A stretch of DNA of 57,317 bases. Source: Deltaproteobacteria bacterium (GTDB lineage: Bacteria; Myxococcota; JACPTQ01). This document shows, piece after piece, positions 49,690-57,317 of this stretch (position 1 is its first letter; the number at the start of each line of letters is the position of its first letter). The stretch spans positions 1 through 57,317 of the forward strand of contig JACPTQ010000075.1 of the NCBI GenBank assembly GCA_016192705.1. Direction: 5' to 3'. Made by a program: the position numbers and the translations under genes. The notes under the pieces are model-generated. The model searched no databases. It saw only the letters and a list, made by a program, of their open reading frames with translations, and was not told where the DNA came from.

Positions 49690-51666
49690 ATGGCAACACG
49701 CAGCATGAGCCCGAGCAACCTTGTGATTGTCGGCGCCCTTTCGCTTCTCGTCGGAACCGCGTGCGAAAAGCCGCTTATCGGCCCGGCGCCTCGACTTGAG
49801 GCGAATCCGGCAGAAATCACCTTCGCGAGCGCGGGGGAATCGGGCGGTGAGACGGTCCTTTTCCTTAAGAACGCGGGAAGCGCGGACCTCGTGATCACGG
49901 GACTCGCGTGGTCAGGAACGTCGGGTGTTGAGGCAAAGTGGGTCGGCCGCGCGGCGCCGTCCGGGGACGACCCGCTCGTTCTCGAGCCTGGGATTCCATA
50001 CAACCTGCCGATTTCGTATCGTGTCGTCGCGGAGCAGGACCCGACGGGCACTTTCACGGTTTATTCAAATGACCCGGGGCCCATCAAGGCCGACGATCTG
50101 CACCGGCGCATCGGCGAGCTCGATGTTCCGGCGTTGTCGCTCCCAAACAACCCGGCCGTTCAAATCTTCACGGCCGATCGCAACGGCGAGACGATTGGCG
50201 ACGCGCGCCTCATCGCGGGCGATCGGATCGACTTCGGCGAAGTGCCGGCGAATCAATCGCGGTATGCGCGGGTAACAATTAAGAACGACGGCGTTCGACC
50301 CCTCGTGATTCAGTCGGTGTCGGTTGTAGCGAGTGAGCCGGCAACGGCATTCTCGATCAGCGGCACGGCGCCAGCGGCGAATTCGCGCGTGGTTCCATCG
50401 CGGAGCGCGGCCACGGGCGGCGCGCTTAACGAGATCACGTTTGACGTGAAGTACTTGTCGCCGTCGACGGCGCGTGCGAGCGGGAAGCTCGTCATCGTGT
50501 CGAACGACCCCGTGCGCCCGACGCACACGATCATCCTTGTGGGTGGCGCGATCACGTGCAATTTGGTTGCGACGCCGAGCCCGCTCGATTTCGGAGCGGT
50601 GGTGCGCGGGCAGAACGCCGAGCGCACGGTCACGCTCGAAAACCAGGGTGCGGCGAACTGCACGATCGACAGCATCGGGATGCAGCCGGGACAGAGCGCG
50701 GATTTGACGATCGTCCCGAATTCGACGTTCATCAACGGCGCCGCGCAGCCGGCCTCGTTTAACTTGGCGCCCGCGGGACGTGCGACATTTAAGGTTCGGT
50801 ACGACTCGCGCGACGACACGGCGGACGTCGGGCACGTCATCGTGAAACATCGCGAGCCACAGCGCGACCTCGATATTCGTGTCGTCGGCACGCCGATCAA
50901 CAACGCGCCGCCGGTTTGCGTTTGCCCAGCGAGCCCGATCGACACGGCACCGCTTCAGACGATTCAGCTCGACGGGTCGCGCTCGAACGACCCCGAGGGA
51001 CGAACGCCGCTGACGTGCCAGTGGACATCGCTGTCGCGTCCGAACGGGTCGACCGAGCCGATCGGCAACGCGAATACCGCGCGGGCGTCGTTCTTCGTCG
51101 ACCTCGCGGGCGACTACAAGTTCCAACTTCTCTGCAAGGACAACTACAACGCGGAATGCGCGCCGTGCACGGTCGATGTGCATGCGGTGCCGACCGACGA
51201 CCTCCACATCCAGCTTGTGTGGGATACGCCGACGGTCGACGTCGACCTCCACTTGCTGCGCGCGGGCGCGACGACGACGTGGTTTGGCGCCGACGACTGC
51301 TACTTCGGAAACCGAACGCCGCAGTGGTTTACGCCGAGCTCGGCCGACAACCCGCGGCTCGACATCGACGACACGGACGGCTACGGCCCCGAGAACATCA
51401 ACGTTCAGCGGCCAGCGGCAAGCCCCGCGAACCAGCCGTACAAAATCGGCATTCACTATTACTCGGATGACGGCATCGGCGCGACGCGCGCGACGGTGCG
51501 GGTCTACTGTTTTGGGACGCTCGCGGCTGAAAAGGGCCCGGTCTTTTTGCAGAAGACGAACAAGTGGTGGGACTTCGGGTCGATTGCGTGGCCGGGGTGC
51601 CAGCTGACGGTTAACGATCCGCCGCCCATCACCGACCGCTCGCCGTCAAATCCGCTCTTCCCGTAA
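49690..51666 (+). CDS. Multi-domain surface lipoprotein with choice-of-anchor D/Hydin-like repeats
   Basis: 658 residues. The signal peptide ends LLVGTAC (lipobox). Immunoglobulin-like Hydin/choice-of-anchor-D repeats follow: ANPAEITFASAGESGGETV, then IDFGEVPANQSRYARVTIKN and LDFGAVVRGQNAERTVTLEN. A PKD-like segment (CVCPASPIDTAPLQTIQLDG, about 415) comes next. The C-terminal 170 residues (LVWDTPTVDVDLHLLR, DDTDGYGPENINVQ, ATVRVYCFG) look like the YfaP/DUF2135-type domain. Several Cys are present. Function unknown; extracellular binding is likely from the domains. It is divergent from the CglB-like operon. Confidence 0.85.
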   Translation: MATRSMSPSNLVIVGALSLLVGTACEKPLIGPAPRLEANPAEITFASAGESGGETVLFLKNAGSADLVITGLAWSGTSGVEAKWVGRAAPSGDDPLVLEPGIPYNLPISYRVVAEQDPTGTFTVYSNDPGPIKADDLHRRIGELDVPALSLPNNPAVQIFTADRNGETIGDARLIAGDRIDFGEVPANQSRYARVTIKNDGVRPLVIQSVSVVASEPATAFSISGTAPAANSRVVPSRSAATGGALNEITFDVKYLSPSTARASGKLVIVSNDPVRPTHTIILVGGAITCNLVATPSPLDFGAVVRGQNAERTVTLENQGAANCTIDSIGMQPGQSADLTIVPNSTFINGAAQPASFNLAPAGRATFKVRYDSRDDTADVGHVIVKHREPQRDLDIRVVGTPINNAPPVCVCPASPIDTAPLQTIQLDGSRSNDPEGRTPLTCQWTSLSRPNGSTEPIGNANTARASFFVDLAGDYKFQLLCKDNYNAECAPCTVDVHAVPTDDLHIQLVWDTPTVDVDLHLLRAGATTTWFGADDCYFGNRTPQWFTPSSADNPRLDIDDTDGYGPENINVQRPAASPANQPYKIGIHYYSDDGIGATRATVRVYCFGTLAAEKGPVFLQKTNKWWDFGSIAWPGCQLTVNDPPPITDRSPSNPLFP

Positions 51667-51743
51667 CGACTCCGTTTTCTTCCGACCACTCCGAACGAAC
51701 TTCCCCCCGTCGACGAGCGACTCCTTTTACTCGTCATCGATTC

Positions 51744-51758
51744 GCGCCAATTTGGCGC
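51744..51758. promoter_or_regulatory. Palindromic element, second copy
   Basis: GCGCCAATTTGGCGC, a perfect dyad with a single central base, 160-174 bases before the ATG at 51918. The surrounding bases (GATTCGCGCCA, then TGGCGC and GTTTTGATT-like sequence) match 49525-49560, and GTTGCTC.TTACG is also shared further down. The remaining 51667-51917 has no gene. Confidence 0.45.
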
Positions 51759-51917
51759 TGGCAGTTTTGATTCCAAACGCCGCCCAACGACGGACGGCGC
51801 GGTCATGCTTAGAAACGCGCGTTTTTTAGCAATTCCATGTCGTCCCGGGGCTTTCACCATTGGAACGAGCGTTGCTCTTTACGAATTCGACACCACGTCC
51901 GGCCGATGGGAGGGACG

Positions 51918-52942
51918 ATGAAACGAAGCAGACGCCTCAGAGTCACGTGCAATAAGGTCGTGGCAGCCTTCGCGCTCTTTTTCCTTTTGTCGTAGAGACG
52001 GGTTGCGGCTCGACACCCGTTGACCCAACGCAGGGTGGCTCGCCAAGTGCTGCCGGAGGGAGCGCGCCTGGAAACCCCGCGCCCGGCAATACTATCGGCG
52101 ACCCAACGACGCCCAGCAGTCAGGCGCCCAACGACGACCCGCCTCCGAGCAGCTGCGACCTCGTCGCGACACCGAATCCGCTCGATTTGGAGGCGCTCGC
52201 GCGTGGACAGAACACCGAACGCACGGTCACGCTCAAGAACCAGGGACGATCGCCATGCAGCTGGGATCGAGCGCGGATCTGATGATCGTACCGAACTCGC
52301 TCGCTGTCGATGGCGTCGCGCAGCCCAACGGAGCCGATTGCCAACGCGAATACCGCGCGGGCGTCGTTTTTTGTCGACCTCGCGGGCGATTACAAGTTCC
52401 AACTCCTTTGCAAAGACAACGAGAACGCGGAGTGCGCGCCGTGCACGGTCGATGTGCATGCGGTGCCGACGGACGACCTCCACATCCAGCTCGTGTGGGA
52501 TACGCCGACGGTCGACGTCGACCTCCACTTGCTGCGCGCGGGCGCGACGTTGTCTTGGTTTAGCGCGGACGATTGCCACTTTCAAAATCGCACGCCCGAG
52601 TGGTTCACGCCGAGCCGGTACGATGACCCGCGGCTCGACATCGACGATACGGACGGCTACGGCCCCGAGAACATCAACGTTCAGCAGCCGACGGCGAGCC
52701 CCGCGGACCAGCCGTACAAGATTGGCGTTCACTACTATTCGAACGATTACATCGGCGCGACGCGCGCAACCGTGCGCGTCTACTGCATGGGGACGCTCGC
52801 GGCTGAAAAAGGCCCGGTCCTCCTCGAGAAGACGAACAAGTGGTGGGACTTTGGGTCGATCGCATGGCCCGGGTGCAACGTCACGGTCAACGATCCGCCG
52901 CCCATCACCGACCGCTCGCCGTCAAATTCGCTCTTCCCGTGA
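51918..52942 (+). pseudogene. Decayed duplicate of the upstream choice-of-anchor lipoprotein gene
   Basis: ATG 51918 (GGGAGGG upstream) begins a signal peptide that stops at TAG 51993. The lipobox and linker (VETGCGSTP) continue in another frame. Next comes a stretch equivalent to CDLVATPSPLDFGAVVRGQ of the parent, then a small deletion that shifts frame (MQLGSSADLMIVPNS). A larger deletion removes the parent's PKD region. An in-frame TGA lies at 52280. From about 52336 to 52942 the sequence is almost identical to 51060-51666 and is fully open (MASRSPTEPIANANTARASF from ATG 52310, 210 residues), so a remnant C-terminal domain could still be made without a signal peptide. Confidence 0.85.
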
Positions 52943-53046
52943 GACAAACCGTACTCTCGCCTTCAGAAGCCAACGAAAAACCGCGATTTGTCCGATGCGG
53001 GCCTGCCTCGGATATTTCTCGTGGATCGCATAAAGCCCCCGTGGTC

Positions 53047-53078
53047 TTGACTTAGTTCACAAGTTGGTCAACTATAAA
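53047..53078 (+). promoter_or_regulatory. Promoter/operator of the vapBC operon
   Basis: TTGACT (53047-53052) and TATAAA (53073-53078) are spaced 20 bases, or 18 to ACTATA. Nested dyads overlap the -10: AGTTG-GT-CAACT (53062-53073) and TAGTT...AACTA (53053-53074). Such dyads suit autoregulation by a VapBC complex (family knowledge). The ATG at 53082 is 3 bases past the -10, so the transcript would be leaderless. Confidence 0.45.
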
Positions 53079-53081
53079 GGC

Positions 53082-53327
53082 ATGTTGAAGCTCAATATTT
53101 TTGAGGCCAAAACGCATCTTTCGCGTCACATCCGACGTCTCGCCGCTGGCGAAACAATACTGCTCTGCCGTCGCAATGTCCCAATCGCCGAGATTCGTCC
53201 GCTGCGCCTTCCAACAAACAAGGCGCGCCCCATTGGGCTGCTCAAGGGACGCTTCAAGCTGGGGAGTGGCTTTTTTCGCGGGCTCCCCGATTCCGTCATT
53301 GCGGATTTCGAGGGTCGAGGTTCGTGA
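53082..53327 (+). CDS. vapB: Antitoxin of the Phd/YefM-type, VapB
   Basis: 81 residues. KLNIFEAKTHLSRHIRRLAAGETILLCRRNVPIAEIRPL is split here as KLNIFEAKTHLSRHIRRLAA and GETILLCRRNVPIAEIRPL; this is a typical Phd/YefM fold (DNA binding) antitoxin N-terminus, and the C-terminus (GLLKGRFKLGSGFFRGLPDS) should wrap the toxin. ATG 53082 is preferred to an in-frame TTG at 53064. It overlaps the toxin start by GTGA, so the pair is translationally coupled. The toxin is a PIN-domain protein, which makes this a type II VapBC module. Confidence 0.9.
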   Translation: MLKLNIFEAKTHLSRHIRRLAAGETILLCRRNVPIAEIRPLRLPTNKARPIGLLKGRFKLGSGFFRGLPDSVIADFEGRGS

Positions 53328-53710
53328 GAATCCTTCTCGACACGTGCACCTTCCTTTGGATTTCGGTCGACAGTCCGAAGCTCTCGAAGGTCGCTCGGAG
53401 CGCATACTTGGATGTCGCGAACGAGGTGTTTCTCAGCGTCGCGTCTGCGTGGGAAATCAACGTAAAGAACGGCATCGGCCGCCTGCCCCTCCCGATGCCG
53501 GCGGAACGCTTCGTGGCCGACGTTCGGCGCCGCCACCAGATCGAGACTCTTCCGATCGACGAGGAATCTGTGCTCGCGATTGGGCGGCTCGAAAAGCTGC
53601 ACCGCGATCCGTTTGATCGACTCCTGGTCAGCCAGGCCATTGTCCATGGCATGCTCCTCCTGACACCGGATCCGCTCATCGCCCAGTACCCGGCGCGGCA
53701 ACTCTGGTGA
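53324..53710 (+). CDS. vapC: PIN-domain toxin, VapC
   Basis: 128 residues of PIN fold, presumably a magnesium-dependent RNase that cuts tRNA or rRNA. Acidic residues at the usual sites: Asp in ILLDTCTFLW, Glu in ASAWEINVKNGIG, Asp in HRDPFDRLLVSQA and Asp in LLTPDPLI. All look intact, so it should be active. GTG 53324 overlaps the antitoxin stop. Its own stop overlaps the GTG of the BtaA-like gene. Confidence 0.9.
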   Translation: MRILLDTCTFLWISVDSPKLSKVARSAYLDVANEVFLSVASAWEINVKNGIGRLPLPMPAERFVADVRRRHQIETLPIDEESVLAIGRLEKLHRDPFDRLLVSQAIVHGMLLLTPDPLIAQYPARQLW

Positions 53711-54828
53711 GCACGACCATGCGAAGTGACATCATCAAGGCCGACTTTTTTAAGCGCATCGGATATTCGACGGTGTGGGAAGACGAGCGCGTCATCAGCG
53801 AAGGGCTCGCGCCGCGGGATGGCGACCGGGTGCTGTCGATCACATCGGGCGGCTGCTTCAGCTTGCAGTTTCTCGCGCTCGGCGCCGGTGAAGTCGTCTC
53901 GCTCGATTTCAATCGCAATCAGAACGCTCTCCTCGAGCTCAAGGTCGCCGCGGCGAAAAAGCTTCCTCACACGGATCTCTGGGAATTCCTTGGACTCGCG
54001 CCGTCGCGAAGTCGTCTCACCACATTCGAGCGGCTTCGCGAAGCGCTGTCCCCGTGGGCGCGCGATTATTGGGATCGAAATTTGAAACTCATCGAGCGCG
54101 GCGTCGGCGTCGCGGGGAAACAGGACCAGTATTTCCACTGGCTCGGGCGATTCTTAACCCTGCTGCAAGGTCGCCGTCGCGTGCGCGCCTTTCTTTCGTG
54201 CCCGGACGCAGAGGCACAGCGCCGTTTCTTTGACGACGAGTGGACATCGTTCGCGTGGCGGCGTTTTTCGGATGTCGCGTTCAGCCGCTTCGTCCTCGAT
54301 CGCGCGTTCCATAAAGACCATTTTGCCTATTCGCGCGAAACAGACCCAGCGGTCGCGATTCGACGCGCAGCGGAGCATGTCCTTCGCGACGTTCCCGTGT
54401 GGGACAACTTCTACCTTTACTATCTCTTCAAGGGGACCTACCCAACGAACGAGCTCTGCCCCGCGTGGCTCCGCGCCTCGACGTACGCCACTCTTCGTCA
54501 ACGACTCCACCGCCTCACGATCGAAACCGGCGAGCTTGAGCAGTTTATCTTCTCGCAGCCCGACGCTTCAATCGATTGCTTCAATTTCTCAAACATCTTC
54601 GATTGGGTTTCGGTTGAAAACTTCGCGAAGCTGCTGCGCGAGGTCGTGCGCGTTGCGCGGCCCGGCGCGCGGCTTTGCTACTGGACGAACATCGTTAACA
54701 CGAAGCGCGAAATCGACCCGAAGCAAATCCCCGAAATCCGGGAAGATCGGACGCTCGCCGAAAAAATCTTTGCGGCGAATCGCACGCCGGGCTACTCGTC
54801 GGTCGTCGTCGCGCGCGTCGAGAAATAG
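53707..54828 (+). CDS. DUF3419/BtaA-like 3-amino-3-carboxypropyl transferase
   Basis: 373 residues. FKRIGYSTVWEDERVISEGL, VLSITSGGCFSLQFLALGA (SAM-binding glycine loop), SLDFNRNQNALLELKVAA, WDNFYLYYLF and RPGARLCYWTN match the DUF3419 family. BtaA members move the aminocarboxypropyl group of SAM to diacylglycerol for the betaine lipid DGTS. No BtaB methyltransferase is present in the window. GTG 53707 overlaps the vapC stop (GTGA); ATG 53719 is possible. Substrate is by analogy only. Confidence 0.82.
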   Translation: MSTTMRSDIIKADFFKRIGYSTVWEDERVISEGLAPRDGDRVLSITSGGCFSLQFLALGAGEVVSLDFNRNQNALLELKVAAAKKLPHTDLWEFLGLAPSRSRLTTFERLREALSPWARDYWDRNLKLIERGVGVAGKQDQYFHWLGRFLTLLQGRRRVRAFLSCPDAEAQRRFFDDEWTSFAWRRFSDVAFSRFVLDRAFHKDHFAYSRETDPAVAIRRAAEHVLRDVPVWDNFYLYYLFKGTYPTNELCPAWLRASTYATLRQRLHRLTIETGELEQFIFSQPDASIDCFNFSNIFDWVSVENFAKLLREVVRVARPGARLCYWTNIVNTKREIDPKQIPEIREDRTLAEKIFAANRTPGYSSVVVARVEK

Positions 54829-54847
54829 GAGAAGATCACGGAGGAAT

Positions 54848-55537
54848 TCACTTGAAGCCGCCAAAAAGCAGTTCGCTGTAGCGCATGGCAAAGCTGCGAC
54901 CAAAAACGCGGCGAAGTCGTTTCCCAAAGGGGGCCCGTTCTGCGAGTGAGCGCGCGTGATCGCGCACCTTCTCACCATCAACCCGCGGCAGGGATCTCGT
55001 GTTTAACGTGACGAGCGTACGAACGAGCAGCGTCCGCACCGCGCGAAAAACCGTTTCCGCTTCGGCCGGCCTCGCACGAACCGAAAACCCTTCGCCACTC
55101 GCGAGCGGTGCGAGCCAATCGGGTGCTGGAAGCGATTCGTGTCCGGCCAAAATGTCAGTCAACGCTCCGAGATCGCCGAGCGTCGCGGGCCCGACCATCC
55201 AAGCATTCGCAGAGACCCGCGCCGGGAAGCAAAAAAGGTCCGACAAAAACCAGGGCGCCGCGCCACTCCGTGGGCGCATTGAAATTGTAACGCCATCGAT
55301 CATGGGAAGCGCGCGAACCCGCGATACGACGACGCGGTCGTGATGTTCGGTCTCGAACAGTCGCGTCCGGCATGTCCAGAGCGGAAAGCGCAGCGAACGG
55401 GCGCGCGATAACGACAGGGGCAGCGGCTTGTCGAGCAGATGGATGTAGCCGCGCATCGATTCGAACACGCGGCGCTCGATCCACCCAACGTCGACGCCGG
55501 TGCGCTCGCGGAGCCGATCCCAAAGTGAGGGGTTCAC
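54848..55537 (-). CDS. Hypothetical protein
   Basis: 229 residues with no family I recognise. Start chosen: GTG 55537 (MNPSLWDRLRERTGVDVGWI), since the frame open to 56059 crosses the divergent DUF4175 gene. There is no signal peptide or clear membrane segment; the sequence is Arg-rich with hydrophobic blocks (YIHLLDKPLPLSLSRAR, VVSRVRALPMIDGVTISMRP, AVRTLLVRTLVTLNTRSLP). It could be a cytoplasmic enzyme or DNA-associated protein. It converges on the BtaA-like gene with 19 bases between. Confidence 0.6.
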   Translation of the reverse strand: MNPSLWDRLRERTGVDVGWIERRVFESMRGYIHLLDKPLPLSLSRARSLRFPLWTCRTRLFETEHHDRVVVSRVRALPMIDGVTISMRPRSGAAPWFLSDLFCFPARVSANAWMVGPATLGDLGALTDILAGHESLPAPDWLAPLASGEGFSVRARPAEAETVFRAVRTLLVRTLVTLNTRSLPRVDGEKVRDHARSLAERAPFGKRLRRVFGRSFAMRYSELLFGGFK

Positions 55538-55682
55538 GGTGTCGTGTCGTACCTGGGGTGCGAAAGCGGTGTCAAGGCAAAGAACGGAATAATCCCGTGC
55601 GCATCTGCGGTAGGTCAACTTGGCGGCAAACTTCGAGATTCGGACGACAGCCGTTTGAGCCTCTGGTACCTTTAGAGGAAGC

Positions 55683-57317
55683 ATGTTGGCGCAGAGCGAT
55701 AACGTTATCGTTTCGTTCGCAAGAAAAGTTCGGGCGGTGGCGGTTCGCCGTGTGCTCGCCAACGCGACGCTGATTCTCATCCTCGTCGCCGCGGCCGCAT
55801 TCTTAGCAACGTACGCCATCGGTGATTCGTCAGGCGTGTCATCGGCACTCGTCGCGTCGGTCCGTGGCGTCGTCGTCGTTCTTGCCTCGCTCGCGGCCGT
55901 TTGGGCGATCGGGAGCTGGGTGCAGTCACGGCGCGCGCGCTTCGTCGGCGATCGGCTTCGCCCCGCGCACGGTGCATTTGCCGGCCACCTTCGCTCGGCG
56001 CTCGAACTCAGCACGCCCGCGCAGACAAAAGACGTCGACGGATTCTCGCCAACGCTCATCGGCGCTCATATTCGCGCGGTCGAGCTTGAGGCCGAAACCG
56101 TCAACATTGAGCGACTCTTCCCCGCGCCGCGCTACCGACTTTGGGCCATCGTCCTCGTGCCGACCGTTGCCGCGTGTTTTTTTATCGCCGGCCTCGGTCC
56201 GAAAGCGGCTGCGGAGGCGTGGCTCCGGCTTCTCGGCCTCGCGTCACCGCCTGCCGCCTCAACACGCGCTGTCATTGCGGACCGTGCGATCGTCCACGAT
56301 TTGACGCTGCGGCTCAAATACCCCGCGTACATGGCGAAGGCGCCGCGTGCCATCGACGGGTCGACCGGCGACGTTCAAGCGCCGATTGGCACGGTCGTTG
56401 ATGTTTCAGTCCGTGCCGTCTCTGCGCCCGGACCGCGTGACACGCTGGTTCTCGATCGCGACGGCGACGAAACACGATTCTCGCGCAGCCACGACGCGCG
56501 CTTCACGGCTTCATTCGTCGTCCGGCAATCCGGGCCGTATCGCATCGGGCTGCGATCGCCGCAAAGCCGTGACACAACGTGGGATCCAACCGACCGTCAA
56601 ATCCGGGTTGAGCCCGATCGAGACCCAACGGTATCGATCGCCGCGCCTGGACCGCACCTGGAGGTATCACCGAAGCAAAGGGTCGACGTCTCTTTTCGCG
56701 CGTCCGATGATTATGGGCTTCGATCGTTGGAGCTCGAGGTATGGGAGGTTGGTTCGGCGCCGAAGCGATCGCGCGTTCGAACGTTTGCGGTTCCGCCGCG
56801 CGAAGCCGACGGAACGATCGCGCTCGATGTCGCGCTCTATCGGCCCCGCGCGGGAGTCCCGCTTCATTATCGCTTCATTGCAACCGACAACAACACGCTG
56901 TCGCCCGGCACGGGCTCATCGTCCACGCACACCCTCCTCGTGGTTTCGCCACGCGAGAAGCATCGTCGCCTTCTCGACCGCGCCCGACGCGCTTGGGAAT
57001 CGCTCGTCGAAATCTTGGGAGATCGGCTCGAGCACGTTCTACCGCTTGTGATTGACGCAGAGCTCCTGACGAAGATTCGCGCGACCAACAAAAAAACAGC
57101 AACGCTTGCGGAGGGTCTCAGCGAGCTGGCGAAGGCGTTCGCAGAACTTCCGCCTCCAAAAGCGGAGCGCGCGGTGGCCGCGAGAATTGACGCGACGCTC
57201 GCACGAATCGCGGGACGTTTGAAAGCACAAGCCGCCAAATGGCATGACCCGACGGAACGGCGCGAGCGACGGTCACTCTTTGACCTCCGCGCATCGACGG
57301 TTCCCGCGCTCGAAGAC
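55683..57317 (+). CDS. DUF4175 domain membrane protein, 3' end cut by the window
   Basis: An open frame from ATG 55683 (AGGAA 2 bases upstream) to the last base, 545 codons so far. Two N-terminal membrane helices (LANATLILILVAAAAFLATYA, ILILVAAAAFL being its core; VVVVLASLAAVWAIGSW), a third at about 155-172 (LWAIVLVPTVAACFFIA), then a DUF4175-type extracytoplasmic part with KYPAYMAKAPR, FRASDDYGLRSLELEVWE and HYRFIATDNNTLSPG, and charged helices at the end. Family members commonly lie in operons with MoxR ATPase and VWA proteins; those would be to the right. Function unknown. Confidence 0.85.
   Translation, partial: MLAQSDNVIVSFARKVRAVAVRRVLANATLILILVAAAAFLATYAIGDSSGVSSALVASVRGVVVVLASLAAVWAIGSWVQSRRARFVGDRLRPAHGAFAGHLRSALELSTPAQTKDVDGFSPTLIGAHIRAVELEAETVNIERLFPAPRYRLWAIVLVPTVAACFFIAGLGPKAAAEAWLRLLGLASPPAASTRAVIADRAIVHDLTLRLKYPAYMAKAPRAIDGSTGDVQAPIGTVVDVSVRAVSAPGPRDTLVLDRDGDETRFSRSHDARFTASFVVRQSGPYRIGLRSPQSRDTTWDPTDRQIRVEPDRDPTVSIAAPGPHLEVSPKQRVDVSFRASDDYGLRSLELEVWEVGSAPKRSRVRTFAVPPREADGTIALDVALYRPRAGVPLHYRFIATDNNTLSPGTGSSSTHTLLVVSPREKHRRLLDRARRAWESLVEILGDRLEHVLPLVIDAELLTKIRATNKKTATLAEGLSELAKAFAELPPPKAERAVAARIDATLARIAGRLKAQAAKWHDPTERRERRSLFDLRASTVPALED

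Noticed and set aside
55538-56059. N-terminal extension of the hypothetical protein at 54848-55537
   Set aside because: It is antisense to the DUF4175 gene and has shadow-frame composition.
1-57317. tRNA, rRNA or transposase genes
   Set aside because: Scanning the intergenic regions showed no cloverleaf T-arm motif, no rRNA-like segment and no recognisable transposase or integrase.

Overview
The window is high-GC, gene-dense bacterial chromosome with no phage, transposase, CRISPR array, rRNA or tRNA that I can see. The best guess for the host is a Myxococcota (deltaproteobacterial) organism. The reasons are several Asp-Ala-Gly/Gly-rich lipoproteins, a PilZ-like domain of the type described from Myxococcus, a myxobacterial-type outer-membrane barrel, and a block of genes resembling the CglB/Glt gliding-motility apparatus. 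Genes often overlap by 1-4 bases (ATGA, GTGA, TTGA), and TTG or GTG starts are common.

Left part (1-16 kb): a histidine kinase with its single-domain response regulator, a secreted GH13 glycosidase, a divergent LysM lytic transglycosylase, several small lipoproteins and envelope proteins, a 970-residue STAND-type NTPase with a C-terminal winged helix, ClpB, and an M24-family peptidase. Between clpB and the peptidase is a gene-free stretch with a 13-bp direct repeat and an imperfect inverted repeat. A further copy of one arm lies at the left edge of the window.

Middle part (16-40 kb): a DAG-rich lipoprotein, hemW, an ABC exporter-type operon (ATPase, fused permease/GldG-like protein, DUF4340 protein, Sua5-like protein), a [2Fe-2S] ferredoxin, a TlpA-like thioredoxin, a degenerate receiver-PilZ membrane protein next to a type IV pilin-like gene, and the lipoprotein-processing unit ileS-lspA-lgt. 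Then come miaB, a bifunctional-nuclease-domain gene, a VanZ-like gene, an RluA-type pseudouridine synthase, rlmI, bioF and a phosphoglycolate-phosphatase-like gene.

Right part (40-57 kb): a minus-strand block that I read as an outer-envelope gliding/adhesion operon. In transcription order it is a CglB-like VWA lipoprotein, a GltA/GltB-like barrel, GltC, a GltD/AgmU-like TPR protein, a GltE-like TPR protein and a small secreted protein. Divergent from it is a choice-of-anchor-D-type lipoprotein followed by a decayed second copy. The window ends with a VapBC toxin-antitoxin pair overlapping a BtaA-like (DUF3419) gene, an unknown gene, and a DUF4175 gene cut by the window edge.

The likely joint theme is the cell envelope: lipoprotein maturation (lgt, lspA), many lipoprotein substrates, a surface adhesin with its periplasmic TPR scaffold, pilin and PilZ genes, and peptidoglycan remodelling. 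All assignments are from reading motifs and gene order; no database search was run.
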